In this document: positions 34,551-44,090 of the stretch, piece by piece
How positions within the stretch are numbered: the first letter of the stretch is position 1
Layout of the letters: the number at the start of each line of letters is the position of its first letter
Assembly (NCBI RefSeq): GCF_002808045.1
Contig: NZ_CP025000.1
Span: 930,001-994,000 of the forward strand
DNA from: Idiomarina sp. X4
Lineage (GTDB): Bacteria; Pseudomonadota; Gammaproteobacteria; Enterobacterales; Alteromonadaceae
Direction: 5' to 3'
DNA length: 64,000 nucleotides
Made by a program: the position numbers and the translations under genes
Notes under the pieces: generated by a model
Told to the model about the DNA's origin: nothing
Database searches by the model: none
What the model saw: the letters and a program-made list of their open reading frames with translations, nothing else

Positions 34551-37220
34551 ATGAACCAACCCCTGTCAGCAACAGGTGGTCAACGCAACTATGCGCTGGT
34601 GTTATCCACACTCGCGTTTACTCTTTGTTTTGCGGTTTGGACCATCTTTTCAATTATCGGTATTCAGATTAAGGAAGACTTTAATCTAACCGATACTCAA
34701 CTCGGTTTGCTCATGGCAACCCCGGTACTGACCGGCTCTATCAGCCGTATGTTCCTGGGTATATGGACTGACCGTTTAGGCGGTAAGAAAGTCTTTGCCA
34801 TTTTAATGCTGTTAACCTCAGCATGTGTTTATTTGCTGACCTTTGCGAACAGCTACATTATGTTGCTGATTGCCGCGCTTGGTGTCGGTTTAGCCGGTGG
34901 CTCGTTTATCGTAGGTGTCACATACACTGCCGCTTGGTTTAACGACGCCAAAGAGAAGCAAGGTACCGCACTGGGCATTTTCGGCGCCGGTAACGTAGGC
35001 TCTGCCGTCACTAACTTTGGCGCACCGTTTTTATTGATTGCACTAGGCTGGCAAGGCACCGCACAAATCTACGCAACCGTACTGGCTATTGCTGGTGTTG
35101 CTTTCTTTGTACTCGCCAAAGAAGATCCTCTAAAAAATGATCGCGCAGCTAAGCAACAACAAGGCTTCTGGGAACAGTTATCGCCGTTAAGTGACCTCCG
35201 TGTTTGGCGCTTCTCGCTTTACTACTTCTTCGTATTCGGTGCCTTCGTCGCATTGGCTCTTTGGCTACCGCACTATCTTATCGGGGTGTATGAGTTGGAC
35301 GTAAAAACTGCCGGTATGATTGCCGCGCTTTATACGATTCCAGCCTCTTTGTTCCGTATTTTGGGCGGTTGGATGTCTGACAAGTACGGGGCACGTCGTG
35401 TCATGTACTGGACCTTTATTGCCTCTATTATCTGTACTTTTCTGCTGAGCTACCCCAGCACTGAGTACGCAGTTAAAGGTATCGACCAGACTTACAATTT
35501 CCAGTTTGAAGTCACTTTAGTCGGTTTTGTGTTCTTAACTTTCGTACTTGGTTTCTTTATGTCACTGGGTAAAGCGGCGGTCTTTAAACACATTCCGGTC
35601 TACTATCCGAAAAGTGTCGGCGCTGTTGGTGGTGTGGTTGGTATGATTGGTGGCCTTGGCGGCTTCCTACTGCCATTGACATTCGGTATGCTCAACGACG
35701 TTATTGGCGTATGGCAAAGCAGCTTTATGTTGCTGTTCGTTATTGCGACCGTCTCGCTGCTATGGATGAATGCTGCCATTGTTAAGGCGGAACGCGTCGA
35801 GTACAAAGAAGACCGTGAAGAAGGCGATCTGCCAGAGCTTTCCACGCCAAATTCGATGGTGCTGGACGACTGGCGTCCGGAAGATGAAAGCTTCTGGAAA
35901 GAAAAGGGTAAACGCATTGCCACCCGTAACCTGTGGATCTCTATACCGAATCTATTCTTAGCATTTGCGGTATGGACCATTTGGAGTATTTTGGTGGTTA
36001 AAATGCCGGCCTTGGGCTTCCCATACAGTCAAAACGAACTGTTCTGGTTAGCCGCCCTGCCCGCACTTTCCGGTGCGACTCTGCGGATATTCTATAGCTT
36101 CATGGTGCCGATATTCGGCGGGCGACGCTGGACAGCGATATCCACAGCGTCCTTACTACTGCCCTGTATCTGGATTGGCTTCGCCGTTCAAGACACCGAT
36201 ACCCCGTACATGATTATGCTGATTTTGGCATTGTTGTGTGGCTTTGGTGGCGGTAACTTCTCGTCCAGTATGTCGAACATCAGCTTTTTCTATCCACAAA
36301 AAGAAAAAGGCGGTGCATTAGGCATGAACGCCGGCTTGGGTAACCTGGGTGTATCCGGTATGCAGTTACTGGCGCCATTAGTTATTGCTGCGAGCGTATT
36401 CGGTGGTATTGAAGGCGACCCGCTGGTCATTCAGGAGGGCGCCAATGCTGGCCAGGAAATCTGGCTGCAAAACGCAGCTTTCTTATGGGTGCCTTTGATC
36501 ATTATCGGTTCTGTTGCGGCCTGGTTCGGCATGAACGACATTTCGTCTGCGAAAGCCTCGTTCAGCGATCAAGCGGTTATCTTCAAACGCTTCCACAACT
36601 GGATTATGTGTATCTTGTACCTGGGGACTTTCGGTAGCTTTATCGGCTTTGCCGCTGGCTTCCCACTGCTATCCGGTATGCTGTTCCCGCAAGTTGACCC
36701 AACCGCTTATGCCTTCTTAGGGCCATTGGTTGGTGCATTAGCCCGACCAGTCGGAGGCATTATTGCCGACAAGCTGGGCGGTGCTCGCGTTACTTTCTGG
36801 AACTTCCTACTGATGATTATCGGTGTCGTCGGGGTGATGTACTTCCTGCCAATTGCCGGTACGGAAGGTAATTTCTGGGGCTTCTTCGCCGCCTTTATGG
36901 TGTTATTCATTGCCACAGGTATTGGTAACGGCTCAACTTTCCGAATGGTACCGGTTATCTTCCTGAACCAGCGCAAACGTGAGTTAGGTGATACTGACGA
37001 GGCCATTAAACAGGGTAATAAAGAGTCCGCAGCCGTTATTGGGTTCATATCTGCATTTGCGGCCTACGGCGGCTTCTTTATTCCGAAGTCCTACGGTACG
37101 TCTATTAGCTTAACCGGTGGGGTTTCTGCCGCTTTAGTGAGCTTTATCATCTTTTACGCGGTCTGTGGTGTGATAACGTGGTGGTTCTACTCTCGTAAGA
37201 ATGCACCTGACCCTTGCTAA
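34551..37220 (+). CDS. narK: fused NarK1-NarK2 nitrate/nitrite transporter
   Basis: The 889-residue product is two complete MFS transporters in one chain: half 1 about 10-410 and half 2 about 450-880, each with about 12 membrane helices. They are joined by an acidic, charged linker (EYKEDREEGDLPELS... to WKEKGKRIATRN). Each half repeats the NarK signatures: FAVWTIFSIIGIQIK and FAVWTIWSILVVKMP at the starts, GNVGSAVTNFGAP and GLGNLGVSGMQLLAP in helix 5. In Paracoccus such a fusion combines a nitrate/proton symporter and a nitrate/nitrite antiporter. It brings nitrate to NarG and exports nitrite. Confidence 0.93.
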   Translation: MNQPLSATGGQRNYALVLSTLAFTLCFAVWTIFSIIGIQIKEDFNLTDTQLGLLMATPVLTGSISRMFLGIWTDRLGGKKVFAILMLLTSACVYLLTFANSYIMLLIAALGVGLAGGSFIVGVTYTAAWFNDAKEKQGTALGIFGAGNVGSAVTNFGAPFLLIALGWQGTAQIYATVLAIAGVAFFVLAKEDPLKNDRAAKQQQGFWEQLSPLSDLRVWRFSLYYFFVFGAFVALALWLPHYLIGVYELDVKTAGMIAALYTIPASLFRILGGWMSDKYGARRVMYWTFIASIICTFLLSYPSTEYAVKGIDQTYNFQFEVTLVGFVFLTFVLGFFMSLGKAAVFKHIPVYYPKSVGAVGGVVGMIGGLGGFLLPLTFGMLNDVIGVWQSSFMLLFVIATVSLLWMNAAIVKAERVEYKEDREEGDLPELSTPNSMVLDDWRPEDESFWKEKGKRIATRNLWISIPNLFLAFAVWTIWSILVVKMPALGFPYSQNELFWLAALPALSGATLRIFYSFMVPIFGGRRWTAISTASLLLPCIWIGFAVQDTDTPYMIMLILALLCGFGGGNFSSSMSNISFFYPQKEKGGALGMNAGLGNLGVSGMQLLAPLVIAASVFGGIEGDPLVIQEGANAGQEIWLQNAAFLWVPLIIIGSVAAWFGMNDISSAKASFSDQAVIFKRFHNWIMCILYLGTFGSFIGFAAGFPLLSGMLFPQVDPTAYAFLGPLVGALARPVGGIIADKLGGARVTFWNFLLMIIGVVGVMYFLPIAGTEGNFWGFFAAFMVLFIATGIGNGSTFRMVPVIFLNQRKRELGDTDEAIKQGNKESAAVIGFISAFAAYGGFFIPKSYGTSISLTGGVSAALVSFIIFYAVCGVITWWFYSRKNAPDPC

Positions 37221-37237
37221 TTTAAGCAAGGCTCAGG
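37206..37237 (+). other. hairpin spanning the narK stop codon
   Basis: CCTGA-c-CCTTGC and GCAAGG-c-TCAGG form an 11-bp stem with one mismatch around an 8-base loop that contains the narK TAA. No T-tract follows, and the GGAG ribosome site of the next gene begins two bases later. It probably tunes or stabilises the narK-TDT transcript. Confidence 0.45.
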
Positions 37238-37247
37238 CGGAGACGTT

Positions 37248-38279
37248 ATGAGCCTACTCGATAAAGCAAAAAACCTGTCACCAGCCTACTTTGGGCTGGT
37301 GATGGCCACAGGAATCATTGCCATTGCTGCACACCAGCAGCAATGGCCTTTTATTGCAAAAGTCCTATTCATTATTTCCACACTTGGCTGGATTGTTCTA
37401 ACGTTTCTTTACAGTTATCGAGCCATACGCTTCAGCCAGAACTTTTTCTCAGATTTAGTCAGTCACAACAAAGGGCCGGCGTTTTTCACCGCAGTTGCAG
37501 GAACCACCTTGATCGGCAGTCAGTTACTCATTCTTTATGACAATTACTGGCTAGCTTTTAGTGCCTGGATAATCGCATTACTGCTTTGGATTATTCTAAC
37601 CTATACGGTTTTTACCGCATTGACGATTCGCCGTGATAAACCCTCATTAGATAAAGGTATTAGCGGCGCTTGGTTATTGGCTGTTGTTGCAACGCAGGCG
37701 GTGGCGGTACTCAGCGCTTATTTAGCCACACAAACGTCCCAGCCCTGGAAGCTCGAGCTTAACTTTTTGGCGCTATCGATGTGGCTATGGGGTGGGATGC
37801 TGTACATCTGGATGATGTCGCTCATTTTTTACCGCTATACATTTTTCCAGTTTGCGCCAAGCGATCTCGCACCGCCGTACTGGATCAACATGGGTGCCAT
37901 GGCAATTTCTACGTTGGCAGGCTCGCTACTGATAATTAACTCTCCTAAAGCCCCCTTTTTAGAAAGCCTGACCCCCTTCATTAAGGGCTTTACTATTTTC
38001 TATTGGGCTACGGGTAGCTGGTGGATACCCATGCTGGTTATTTTGGGTGTGTGGCGACATGTTGTTCGGCGTTTTCCTTTTGCCTATGATCCGCTTTACT
38101 GGGGAGCAGTGTTCCCGTTAGGCATGTACTCTGCGTGCACTTACGTGATGTTAGACGCTATGCAGTTTTCATTTTTAGACACTCTGCCAACAGCCTTCTT
38201 CTATATTGCTTTATGTGCTTGGACTATTACTTTTATTGGCTTATGCCGAAGCCTGTTACGGCTCCGGCAGAAACAGTAG
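37248..38279 (+). CDS. TDT/SLAC1-type anion channel (TehA-like family)
   Basis: The 343-residue membrane protein has about 10 hydrophobic helices and belongs to the tellurite-resistance/dicarboxylate transporter family. Support comes from the start LSPAYFGLVMATGIIAIAAH, the conserved Phe-rich pore helices and the late segment YWGAVFPLGMYSACTYVML. Relatives conduct anions including nitrate and sulfite. It lies 27 bases after narK, with GGAG before the ATG, so it is likely cotranscribed. An anion path for nitrate or nitrite is a reasonable inference but unproved. Confidence 0.85.
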   Translation: MSLLDKAKNLSPAYFGLVMATGIIAIAAHQQQWPFIAKVLFIISTLGWIVLTFLYSYRAIRFSQNFFSDLVSHNKGPAFFTAVAGTTLIGSQLLILYDNYWLAFSAWIIALLLWIILTYTVFTALTIRRDKPSLDKGISGAWLLAVVATQAVAVLSAYLATQTSQPWKLELNFLALSMWLWGGMLYIWMMSLIFYRYTFFQFAPSDLAPPYWINMGAMAISTLAGSLLIINSPKAPFLESLTPFIKGFTIFYWATGSWWIPMLVILGVWRHVVRRFPFAYDPLYWGAVFPLGMYSACTYVMLDAMQFSFLDTLPTAFFYIALCAWTITFIGLCRSLLRLRQKQ

Positions 38280-38819
38280 CTACTTGCTTTTAGGACGGAA
38301 AGGTTTAATAACCGCTTCATCACACTCCAAATAAGGGCCTTCCATAAGGTCAATGCAATAAGGCACTGCCGGGAATACCGCGTCTAAGCACTGACGAATA
38401 GCTTTCGGCTTACCCGGTAAATTAATAATAAGTGAAGAGCCTCTTAAGCCCGCCGTTTGGCGTGAGAGAATGGCAGTTGGTACATATTTTAAAGACTCTT
38501 GTCGCATGAGCTCGCCAAAACCTGGCATCATCCGGTCACAAACCGCTTCAGTGGCTTCTGGCGTCACGTCCCGCTTCGCCGGACCAGTGCCGCCGGTAGT
38601 CACCACCAAACAACAGTCTTCTTTGTCGACTAGGTCTTTTATGGTCTGCTCTATAAGCGCTTGCTCGTCTTCAATAACCCGATACACTGGCTGCCACGAA
38701 GACGTTAAATAATCATTTAATGTCGCTTCAATAGCCGGACCGGAGATATCCTCATATTGCCCCCGACTGGCGCGGTCGCTGACCGTCACAATTCCAATAC
38801 GTGCGATGTCGTCTGACAT
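38280..38819 (-). CDS. mog: molybdopterin adenylyltransferase Mog
   Basis: The 179-residue enzyme adenylates molybdopterin before molybdate insertion. Motifs include RIGIVTVSDRASRG, the ligand loop TTGGTGPAKRDVTPEAT and MPGFGELMRQESLKYVPTAILSRQ, with LINLPGKPKAIRQCL and the terminal PYCIDLMEGPYLE, all closely matching E. coli Mog rather than MoaB. It abuts the end of the TDT gene and lies 31 bases downstream of ubiV on the same strand. Confidence 0.93.
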   Translation of the reverse strand: MSDDIARIGIVTVSDRASRGQYEDISGPAIEATLNDYLTSSWQPVYRVIEDEQALIEQTIKDLVDKEDCCLVVTTGGTGPAKRDVTPEATEAVCDRMMPGFGELMRQESLKYVPTAILSRQTAGLRGSSLIINLPGKPKAIRQCLDAVFPAVPYCIDLMEGPYLECDEAVIKPFRPKSK

Positions 38820-38850
38820 AATTACCCTTTTGTCTCTTAATTCCGTGTAT

Positions 38851-39723
38851 TTATGCGGTCGCTAACCCGGCAAGCTGTAACCAATAGCCATTACTTTCTT
38901 TGCTGCCAAGTTTTACCGGCTGTTCACCATCGACATTGTTACGGAAACGCTGAAGCCAGTCAAAAGTGCCTTCTGGTTGTGGGCTAATACGGACAATATC
39001 CACTAACCCCTGCATCCTCGGCAGTTGGTTTATCAAGTTATAACGGGTACCCGATTGCGTTTGAATGCCGTTAAGCACAAACACTTGCTGCCCTTCCTGG
39101 CTTTTCACTTCACGCCCTTCGGGGTACTTAATGCAGCATAGCTCACACTGATCTTTTGGACGGTTTTCAGAGCGCGCAGTAAAACAGCGACCCGACCAGG
39201 CAAGCGGCATATGCCCGAACGAGAACACCTCAACATCAAAGCAGTCACGCACGCTTTCAATGACCTTCTGCTGCAAAATATCCTGCAACCAGTCACGCGA
39301 CAGCTCAAAAGGTGCCACCCAACGGTTCATGCCCATATCAATTAAACGACGCAGGCTTTGATGATTGTAGATGTTAATGGCTGGCCCGGCAGTGAAGTTC
39401 AAGCCTTGCTCCTGTAACAGACCAATAGCGCTGACATCGTTGGCTTCGACCTCAAATTCGCCGTTGTCACAATATTTACCCAGCTCCCGCAACTCAGCCG
39501 GGGCTTCCAGCAACGTCATGGTTGACAGGGTTACTTTCTTACCGGCTTCTCGGAGCATGTGTGCAATTTCAAGGTAGTCATCAAGCTTAAGCTCGCGGCG
39601 TTTACTACACACGGTTTCACCTAAGTACACATGCTCGACGTCAGAGTCAGCGGCTTCGCGGTAAAAATCCATAACTTGTTTTTTTGGCCAAAAGTAAAGA
39701 ATCGGCCCTAAAGAAAATTTCAT
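38851..39723 (-). CDS. ubiV: anaerobic ubiquinone biosynthesis protein UbiV
   Basis: UbiV and UbiU form an Fe-S heterodimer needed for O2-independent hydroxylations in ubiquinone synthesis. The start at 39723 gives MKFSLGPILYFWPKK, matching E. coli YhbV, and 290 residues; the open frame extends 54 codons further only because it runs into ubiU. The Fe-S cysteines are visible: one in LGETVCSKRR and three in the GRCFTARSENRPKDQCELCCIKYPEG region. It lies four bases after ubiU, which suggests coupled translation. Confidence 0.93.
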   Translation of the reverse strand: MKFSLGPILYFWPKKQVMDFYREAADSDVEHVYLGETVCSKRRELKLDDYLEIAHMLREAGKKVTLSTMTLLEAPAELRELGKYCDNGEFEVEANDVSAIGLLQEQGLNFTAGPAINIYNHQSLRRLIDMGMNRWVAPFELSRDWLQDILQQKVIESVRDCFDVEVFSFGHMPLAWSGRCFTARSENRPKDQCELCCIKYPEGREVKSQEGQQVFVLNGIQTQSGTRYNLINQLPRMQGLVDIVRISPQPEGTFDWLQRFRNNVDGEQPVKLGSKESNGYWLQLAGLATA

Positions 39724-39727
39724 ATCA

Positions 39728-40720
39728 TTACTTCCATTTCCGATGATACGCACCGAGCGTGGTTTGGCTGCCCTCTGAAAGCGAGGCAAGAACCGAGTTC
39801 CAGTTGTCAGCAACCTCAAAGCCATCGGGGTCGGCCATGACTGCATCAATAGCCTGGCGCCAAACTCGGGTAATTTGTGAGACATAGGCTGGGCTGCGTT
39901 GACGACCCTCTATTTTAAGTGAGGCAATGCCCTCTTTGTGCAGCTGCGGTAGTAAGCTTAAAGTGTTCAAACTCGTGGGCTCTTCCAGAACATTGTAGAC
40001 CTCATCGTCAACGGAGAAGCGTCCTTTACAGAGCGTCGGATAGCCCGCTTTTTCATTTTCATCAAAACGGTCTATCAGCACGCCATTTAACCGCGACTCC
40101 AGTTTGTTGTCTTGCTCGTCCCACTCAACAAAGGCAGCTGGCGAGCAGGCACCCGCGGTATTGGGCGACTCGCCGGTCAGATATGAGCTTAGGTAGCAGC
40201 GCCCCTCCGCCATAATGCACAGGCTGCCAAAGGCAAAAACTTCCAGCTCAACGTCCGTTGTTCGGGCGAGCGCACGGACTTGCTGCATAGACAGTACACG
40301 CGGCAGAACCACTCGTTTCACACCGTATTGCTGATAAAAGCGAATTGCCCCGGCATTGGTCGCCGACGCCTGCACCGATAAGTGCGTTTCTACTTTCGGG
40401 TAACGCTCAGCGGCATAAGCCAACACCGCCAGATCGGCAATAATCAGTACGTCCGCGCCCGCCAGAACCGCATCATCGACCGCCTGGCGCCACTTCTCCC
40501 AGCTATTGGCATGCGCAAAAGTGTTAATAGCAACATGCAGCTTTTTGCCATGCCGGTGCACATAATCAGCCGCTTCTGACAGCTTCATTTGGTCCAGATT
40601 AAGACCCGCAAAGTGTCTTGCGTTCGTCTCATCTTTCAAGCCAACGTAAACCGCATCGGCACCATTTTCGATAGCCGCTTTTAATGCCGGAATACTTCCG
40701 GCCGGACAAAGCAATTCCAT
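39728..40720 (-). CDS. ubiU: anaerobic ubiquinone biosynthesis protein UbiU
   Basis: The 330-residue U32-family protein is the partner of UbiV. It begins MELLCPAGSIPALKAAIENGADAVYVGLKDETNARHFAGLN, as in E. coli YhbU. The cluster cysteines lie in GSLCIMAEGRC, TAGACSPAAF and TLCKGRF. It is first in a ubiU-ubiV(-mog) transcript, divergent from ubiT across 93 AT-rich bases that hold a TATAAT-like -10 on the minus strand (near 40771). No clear FNR box was seen there. Confidence 0.94.
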   Translation of the reverse strand: MELLCPAGSIPALKAAIENGADAVYVGLKDETNARHFAGLNLDQMKLSEAADYVHRHGKKLHVAINTFAHANSWEKWRQAVDDAVLAGADVLIIADLAVLAYAAERYPKVETHLSVQASATNAGAIRFYQQYGVKRVVLPRVLSMQQVRALARTTDVELEVFAFGSLCIMAEGRCYLSSYLTGESPNTAGACSPAAFVEWDEQDNKLESRLNGVLIDRFDENEKAGYPTLCKGRFSVDDEVYNVLEEPTSLNTLSLLPQLHKEGIASLKIEGRQRSPAYVSQITRVWRQAIDAVMADPDGFEVADNWNSVLASLSEGSQTTLGAYHRKWK

Positions 40721-40813
40721 TTAAACCTCTATTTAATTGTTTTGTGGCGCGCAATTTGTTTATTTATTATAGTGCTGACAATATTTATTTTGTTATTTCA
40801 TGCGGAGCGAATA

Positions 40814-41311
40814 ATGAATACCAACAAATGGGTAGACGCTATACCTAAAATAATCCAACCAATTAAAAATTTAATTCCTGAGCCTATTATTAATTTCAGC
40901 TCAGAAAGAATTTTGAACCAGTTATTTAAAGACGAAATAATAAACGGTGATCTTAGTTTTATCGCTGAAAGAATTATCGAAATTTATGTTAAGGATATTG
41001 ATTTATCTCTATTTTTAACCCTTGAAAAAGGAAAACTAAAATCGCTTAGAAGCCCTCAATCTCCCGACGTAACACTATCCGCAACCGGCGATGCGCTTAT
41101 TTTATTGATCTACAGCAAAGTTGATCCTGACACGCTATTCTTCAACCGAAAGTTAATGGTGAAAGGAAATACCGAATTAGGGTTACATTTAAAAAATTTT
41201 TTAGACACTATTGAGGTAAATCAAAAGCTTCCAAAGGCCATTTATTTAATGGGAGACCGATTTAGTGATTTTATTTATAAAGAAAAAAGTGAAACAATAC
41301 CTCTTAATTAA
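40814..41311 (+). CDS. ubiT: anaerobic ubiquinone biosynthesis accessory factor UbiT (SCP2 domain)
   Basis: The 165-residue lipid-binding SCP2-type protein supports UbiU-UbiV by binding prenylated intermediates. The family pattern is clear: VKDIDLSLFLTLEKGKL, SPDVTLSATGDALILLIYSKVDPDTLFFNRKLMVKGNTELGLHLKNFLDTIE. The ATG at 40814 has GGAG six bases upstream; the open frame begins at 40742 with a hydrophobic leader that is not conserved. Base composition is more AT-rich than its neighbours. It is 33 bases upstream of hemN and probably cotranscribed with it. Confidence 0.9.
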   Translation: MNTNKWVDAIPKIIQPIKNLIPEPIINFSSERILNQLFKDEIINGDLSFIAERIIEIYVKDIDLSLFLTLEKGKLKSLRSPQSPDVTLSATGDALILLIYSKVDPDTLFFNRKLMVKGNTELGLHLKNFLDTIEVNQKLPKAIYLMGDRFSDFIYKEKSETIPLN

Positions 41312-41344
41312 TTAAGTTGTTTTGACGAACGTCAAGAGGTAGTT

Positions 41345-42706
41345 ATGAGCACGGTCACTTGGGATAAAGAATTAATCGAAAAATACAATATTAATGGCCC
41401 CAGATACACATCGTATCCAACGGCATTAATGTTGTCTGAGCAGTTTTCTCAAGATCGCATCGCCAATGCACTGAAAACGGCCGGAGATGAACTGTGCTTA
41501 TACCTGCACTTACCCTTTTGCCATAAACTCTGCTATTACTGCGGCTGCAACAAGGTTATTACCCGCCACCAGCATAAAGCGGACAAGTATCTAGACTACC
41601 TCGCACAAGAGATGGCGATGTATCAGCCATTAGTTAAAGACAAGAAAATTCGTCAAATTCACTTGGGTGGCGGAACGCCCACCTTTTTGACCGAAGAACA
41701 GCTGACACGACTGATGGACTTGGTTCATCAGCACTTTACCTTTGCCGAAAACCCAGAGGTGAGTATTGAGATAGACCCGCGCAGCTGCAGTGATGAGAAA
41801 CTTCGCCATTTGCGTGAGTTAGGCTTTAACCGTGTTAGTTATGGCGTACAAGATTTTGATAAAAAAGTACAAATTGCCATTAACCGCGTGCAGGATGTCG
41901 ACCTCATTGCACATCAACTTAAGCTGAGTAAAGAGCTGGGCTTTGACTCTATTAATCTCGACCTAATCTATGGTCTGCCTTATCAGCGTCCGGAAACCTT
42001 TAAGAAGTCGATAGAACAAGTCATTGAAATGGATCCCGATCGCATTTCTGTATTCAGCTACGCGCATTTACCACAGCGCTTTGCCGGGCAGAAGAAAATA
42101 CCGGAAGAGTCCATTCCACAACCGTCAGTCAAGTTGAGCTTGTTGGAGCAAGCCATCACTCAGCTCAACGACGCTGGCTATCAGTTCATTGGCATGGACC
42201 ACTTTGCGAAAAAAGACGACGGCTTGGCCATTGCCCAACGCGAAGGCCGCTTACAACGTAACTTCCAGGGTTACACCACAGACGGTCAAGACGCATTACT
42301 AGGTTTAGGCGTGTCTTCTATTAGCCAGGTTAACGGTGTGCTATGGCAGCATGAAAAAGAGCTGCCGGCTTACTACAATATGATAGATAGCGGACATAAG
42401 CCGATTGTCAAAGGCATGGCATTAACCGACGAAGACAAAGTGCGTGCAGCACTTATTTCACAAGTCATCTGCCACTTTGAGCTTGATATAGAAGCCTTTA
42501 AAGCCGAGTGGAATATCGATGACTTCTGGGCGCACTTTGCTGAAGCCATACCACTACTGAAGCCATTCATAGAAGACGGCTTAGTTGACGTGTCCGACAA
42601 AAAGCTCCGCGTCACAGAATTAGGCCGCCTCTGGGTGCGCAGCATTTGCGCCTGTTTCGACGAATACCTGGACCACGGTCAGAATCGCTACTCTAAAGTG
42701 GTTTAG
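41345..42706 (+). CDS. hemN: oxygen-independent coproporphyrinogen III oxidase
   Basis: This 453-residue radical-SAM enzyme converts coproporphyrinogen III to protoporphyrinogen IX without oxygen. The CxxxCxxCxC motif is at C59-C63-C66-C68, followed by GGGTPTFL, SIEIDPR, FNRVSYGVQDFD and YGLPYQRPETF, and a C-terminal HemN domain. The length matches E. coli HemN. It follows ubiT, joining anaerobic haem and quinone synthesis in one transcript. Structured repeat copy 1 begins almost at its stop codon. Confidence 0.96.
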   Translation: MSTVTWDKELIEKYNINGPRYTSYPTALMLSEQFSQDRIANALKTAGDELCLYLHLPFCHKLCYYCGCNKVITRHQHKADKYLDYLAQEMAMYQPLVKDKKIRQIHLGGGTPTFLTEEQLTRLMDLVHQHFTFAENPEVSIEIDPRSCSDEKLRHLRELGFNRVSYGVQDFDKKVQIAINRVQDVDLIAHQLKLSKELGFDSINLDLIYGLPYQRPETFKKSIEQVIEMDPDRISVFSYAHLPQRFAGQKKIPEESIPQPSVKLSLLEQAITQLNDAGYQFIGMDHFAKKDDGLAIAQREGRLQRNFQGYTTDGQDALLGLGVSSISQVNGVLWQHEKELPAYYNMIDSGHKPIVKGMALTDEDKVRAALISQVICHFELDIEAFKAEWNIDDFWAHFAEAIPLLKPFIEDGLVDVSDKKLRVTELGRLWVRSICACFDEYLDHGQNRYSKVV

Positions 42707-42710
42707 CGGA

Positions 42711-42855
42711 AAGAGGTAAACCGGTCTTCATACGCTTGGGGAGAGCGTAAGAAAGACGCCGTGAACCCATCCATGGGGGCTTGGGTGGCGCCATCCTTGG
42801 CGCCACACACTTTCTTACGCTCTCCCCGGCGCATACTGCGACCGGTTTACCTCTT
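42711..42855 (-). repeat. structured intergenic repeat, copy 1
   Basis: The element fills the hemN-P450 gap. The outer arms pair perfectly over 16 bp (42711-42726 with 42840-42855); after a bulged stretch the inner arms pair over 18 bp (42738-42755 with 42810-42827). Inside are two hairpins: CCCAT-CC-ATGGG (42766-42777) and TGGCGCCA-N4-TGGCGCCA (42786-42805). The core, read on the minus strand, matches copies 2 and 3, but the outer arms are unrelated to theirs. The folded form would be a three-way junction in RNA or a cruciform in DNA. Confidence 0.85.
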
Positions 42856-42892
42856 TTATCCTCGTATGGATGCTTATGAACTAGGAGGTTGT

Positions 42893-44032
42893 ATGAAAGA
42901 TTGTCGTTGGGAGCCTTCCGAACAGCAGGATCAAATTGCGTCACTTGATGAGCTTAGGCAAAAGTGTCCTGTTGCCCAAAGCGAAATGCTTGGCCATGCG
43001 GTATTAACGCATAGCGATGTCTGCTCGGTCATCGAAGATCACGAAACCTTCAGCAATGCAGCTGGCTCCCACTTGTCTGTTCCAAACGGGATGGATCCGC
43101 CTGAGCATGGTATTTTCCGAGAGGTAATTGAGCCGTATTTTAGCGCTGACAGCTTACGGGAATTCGAGCCTACTTGTCAGCAAATTGCGCGGGATATTAT
43201 TGGCAACATCACACCGAATACTTCATTTGATGTTGTTCGTCACGTAGCAAAACCCTTTGCTTTGCACATTCAGTGTGCGTTCCTCGGCTGGCCAAAATCG
43301 CTCACAGATACGTTAGGCGAATGGCTTGAAGCAAATCAGCAGGCCATTGTGAATAACGATAGAGCAACGTTAAAGCAAAAGGCAGATGAGTTTGAAGCGC
43401 TGATCCATGAACAGCTCTACGTTCGCAGAAAGTCAGACGCAACCAAAGATGACAACACGCTTCGTTTAATACGCGAAGAAGTGACCGTTAATGACGAAAC
43501 GCGCCGCCTTCACGAAGAGGAAATTGTCAGCATTTTACGCAACTGGACCGCTGGCGAAGTTGGGACCATTGCAGCCGCTATTGGCAGTATTTTCTACTTC
43601 TTCGCACAGAACCCCGACATTGCCGACAAACTTCGTAATAACCAGTTAAATGTTGACGACGCCATAGACGAAATACTGCGCATTGATCCACCGCTTATTT
43701 CAAACCGCCGCCGCACAGTCAAAGACACCGAAATTAACGGTTGCCCTATAAAACAAGGCGAAAAAGTGACAGTACTTTGGGCCTCGGCCAATCGCGATAA
43801 GTCCGTATTTGGCGATCCTGATGCCTTTAACCCCGACCAAAATAAAGCGAACAACCTGCTTTACGGACGAGGCATACACGTATGTCCCGGCGCACCACTG
43901 GCCAGAATGGAACTTCGTATATTTGTTCAGGAGCTGCTAGAGCATTTTACTCAGTTTGAATTGATCGATATCCCTATCAGAGCCAACTACCCTTCTGGCG
44001 GGTTCAAGAACCTAATAGTTAAAACCTCCTAA
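42893..44032 (+). CDS. cytochrome P450
   Basis: The 379-residue soluble bacterial P450 carries the ExxR pair in IDEILRID, the haem loop YGRGIHVCPGAPLARME with the thiolate cysteine, and an I-helix region (LRNWTAGEVGTIAAAIGS) in which the usual A/G-G-x-E/D-T pattern is shifted to AGEVGT. The ATG at 42893 is preceded by a perfect AGGAGG; the frame is open further upstream only through repeat copy 1. No ferredoxin or reductase gene adjoins it and the substrate is unknown. It is flanked by inverted copies of the structured repeat. Confidence 0.92.
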   Translation: MKDCRWEPSEQQDQIASLDELRQKCPVAQSEMLGHAVLTHSDVCSVIEDHETFSNAAGSHLSVPNGMDPPEHGIFREVIEPYFSADSLREFEPTCQQIARDIIGNITPNTSFDVVRHVAKPFALHIQCAFLGWPKSLTDTLGEWLEANQQAIVNNDRATLKQKADEFEALIHEQLYVRRKSDATKDDNTLRLIREEVTVNDETRRLHEEEIVSILRNWTAGEVGTIAAAIGSIFYFFAQNPDIADKLRNNQLNVDDAIDEILRIDPPLISNRRRTVKDTEINGCPIKQGEKVTVLWASANRDKSVFGDPDAFNPDQNKANNLLYGRGIHVCPGAPLARMELRIFVQELLEHFTQFELIDIPIRANYPSGGFKNLIVKTS

Positions 44033-44090
44033 GGTTATCTGCGAATTGGTATAGAAGAACACGCTGAAGTATATGGCTCTATCAAAGAGC

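Noticed and set aside
39724..39885. 54-codon N-terminal extension of ubiV
   Set aside because: It overlaps the end of ubiU, and the MKFSLGP start matches the known UbiV N-terminus.
41322..41335. Perfect TTGAC-GAAC-GTCAA palindrome before hemN, resembling an FNR/Dnr box
   Set aside because: It lies nine bases before the hemN ATG and overlaps the ribosome site. An activator there would put the transcript start inside the gene, so it cannot be a class II activation site for this start codon.
42761..42892. Coding potential of structured repeat copy 1 (open in several frames, including an extension of the P450)
   Set aside because: The translated string comes from palindromic DNA, and the P450 has a perfect AGGAGG-preceded ATG at 42893.
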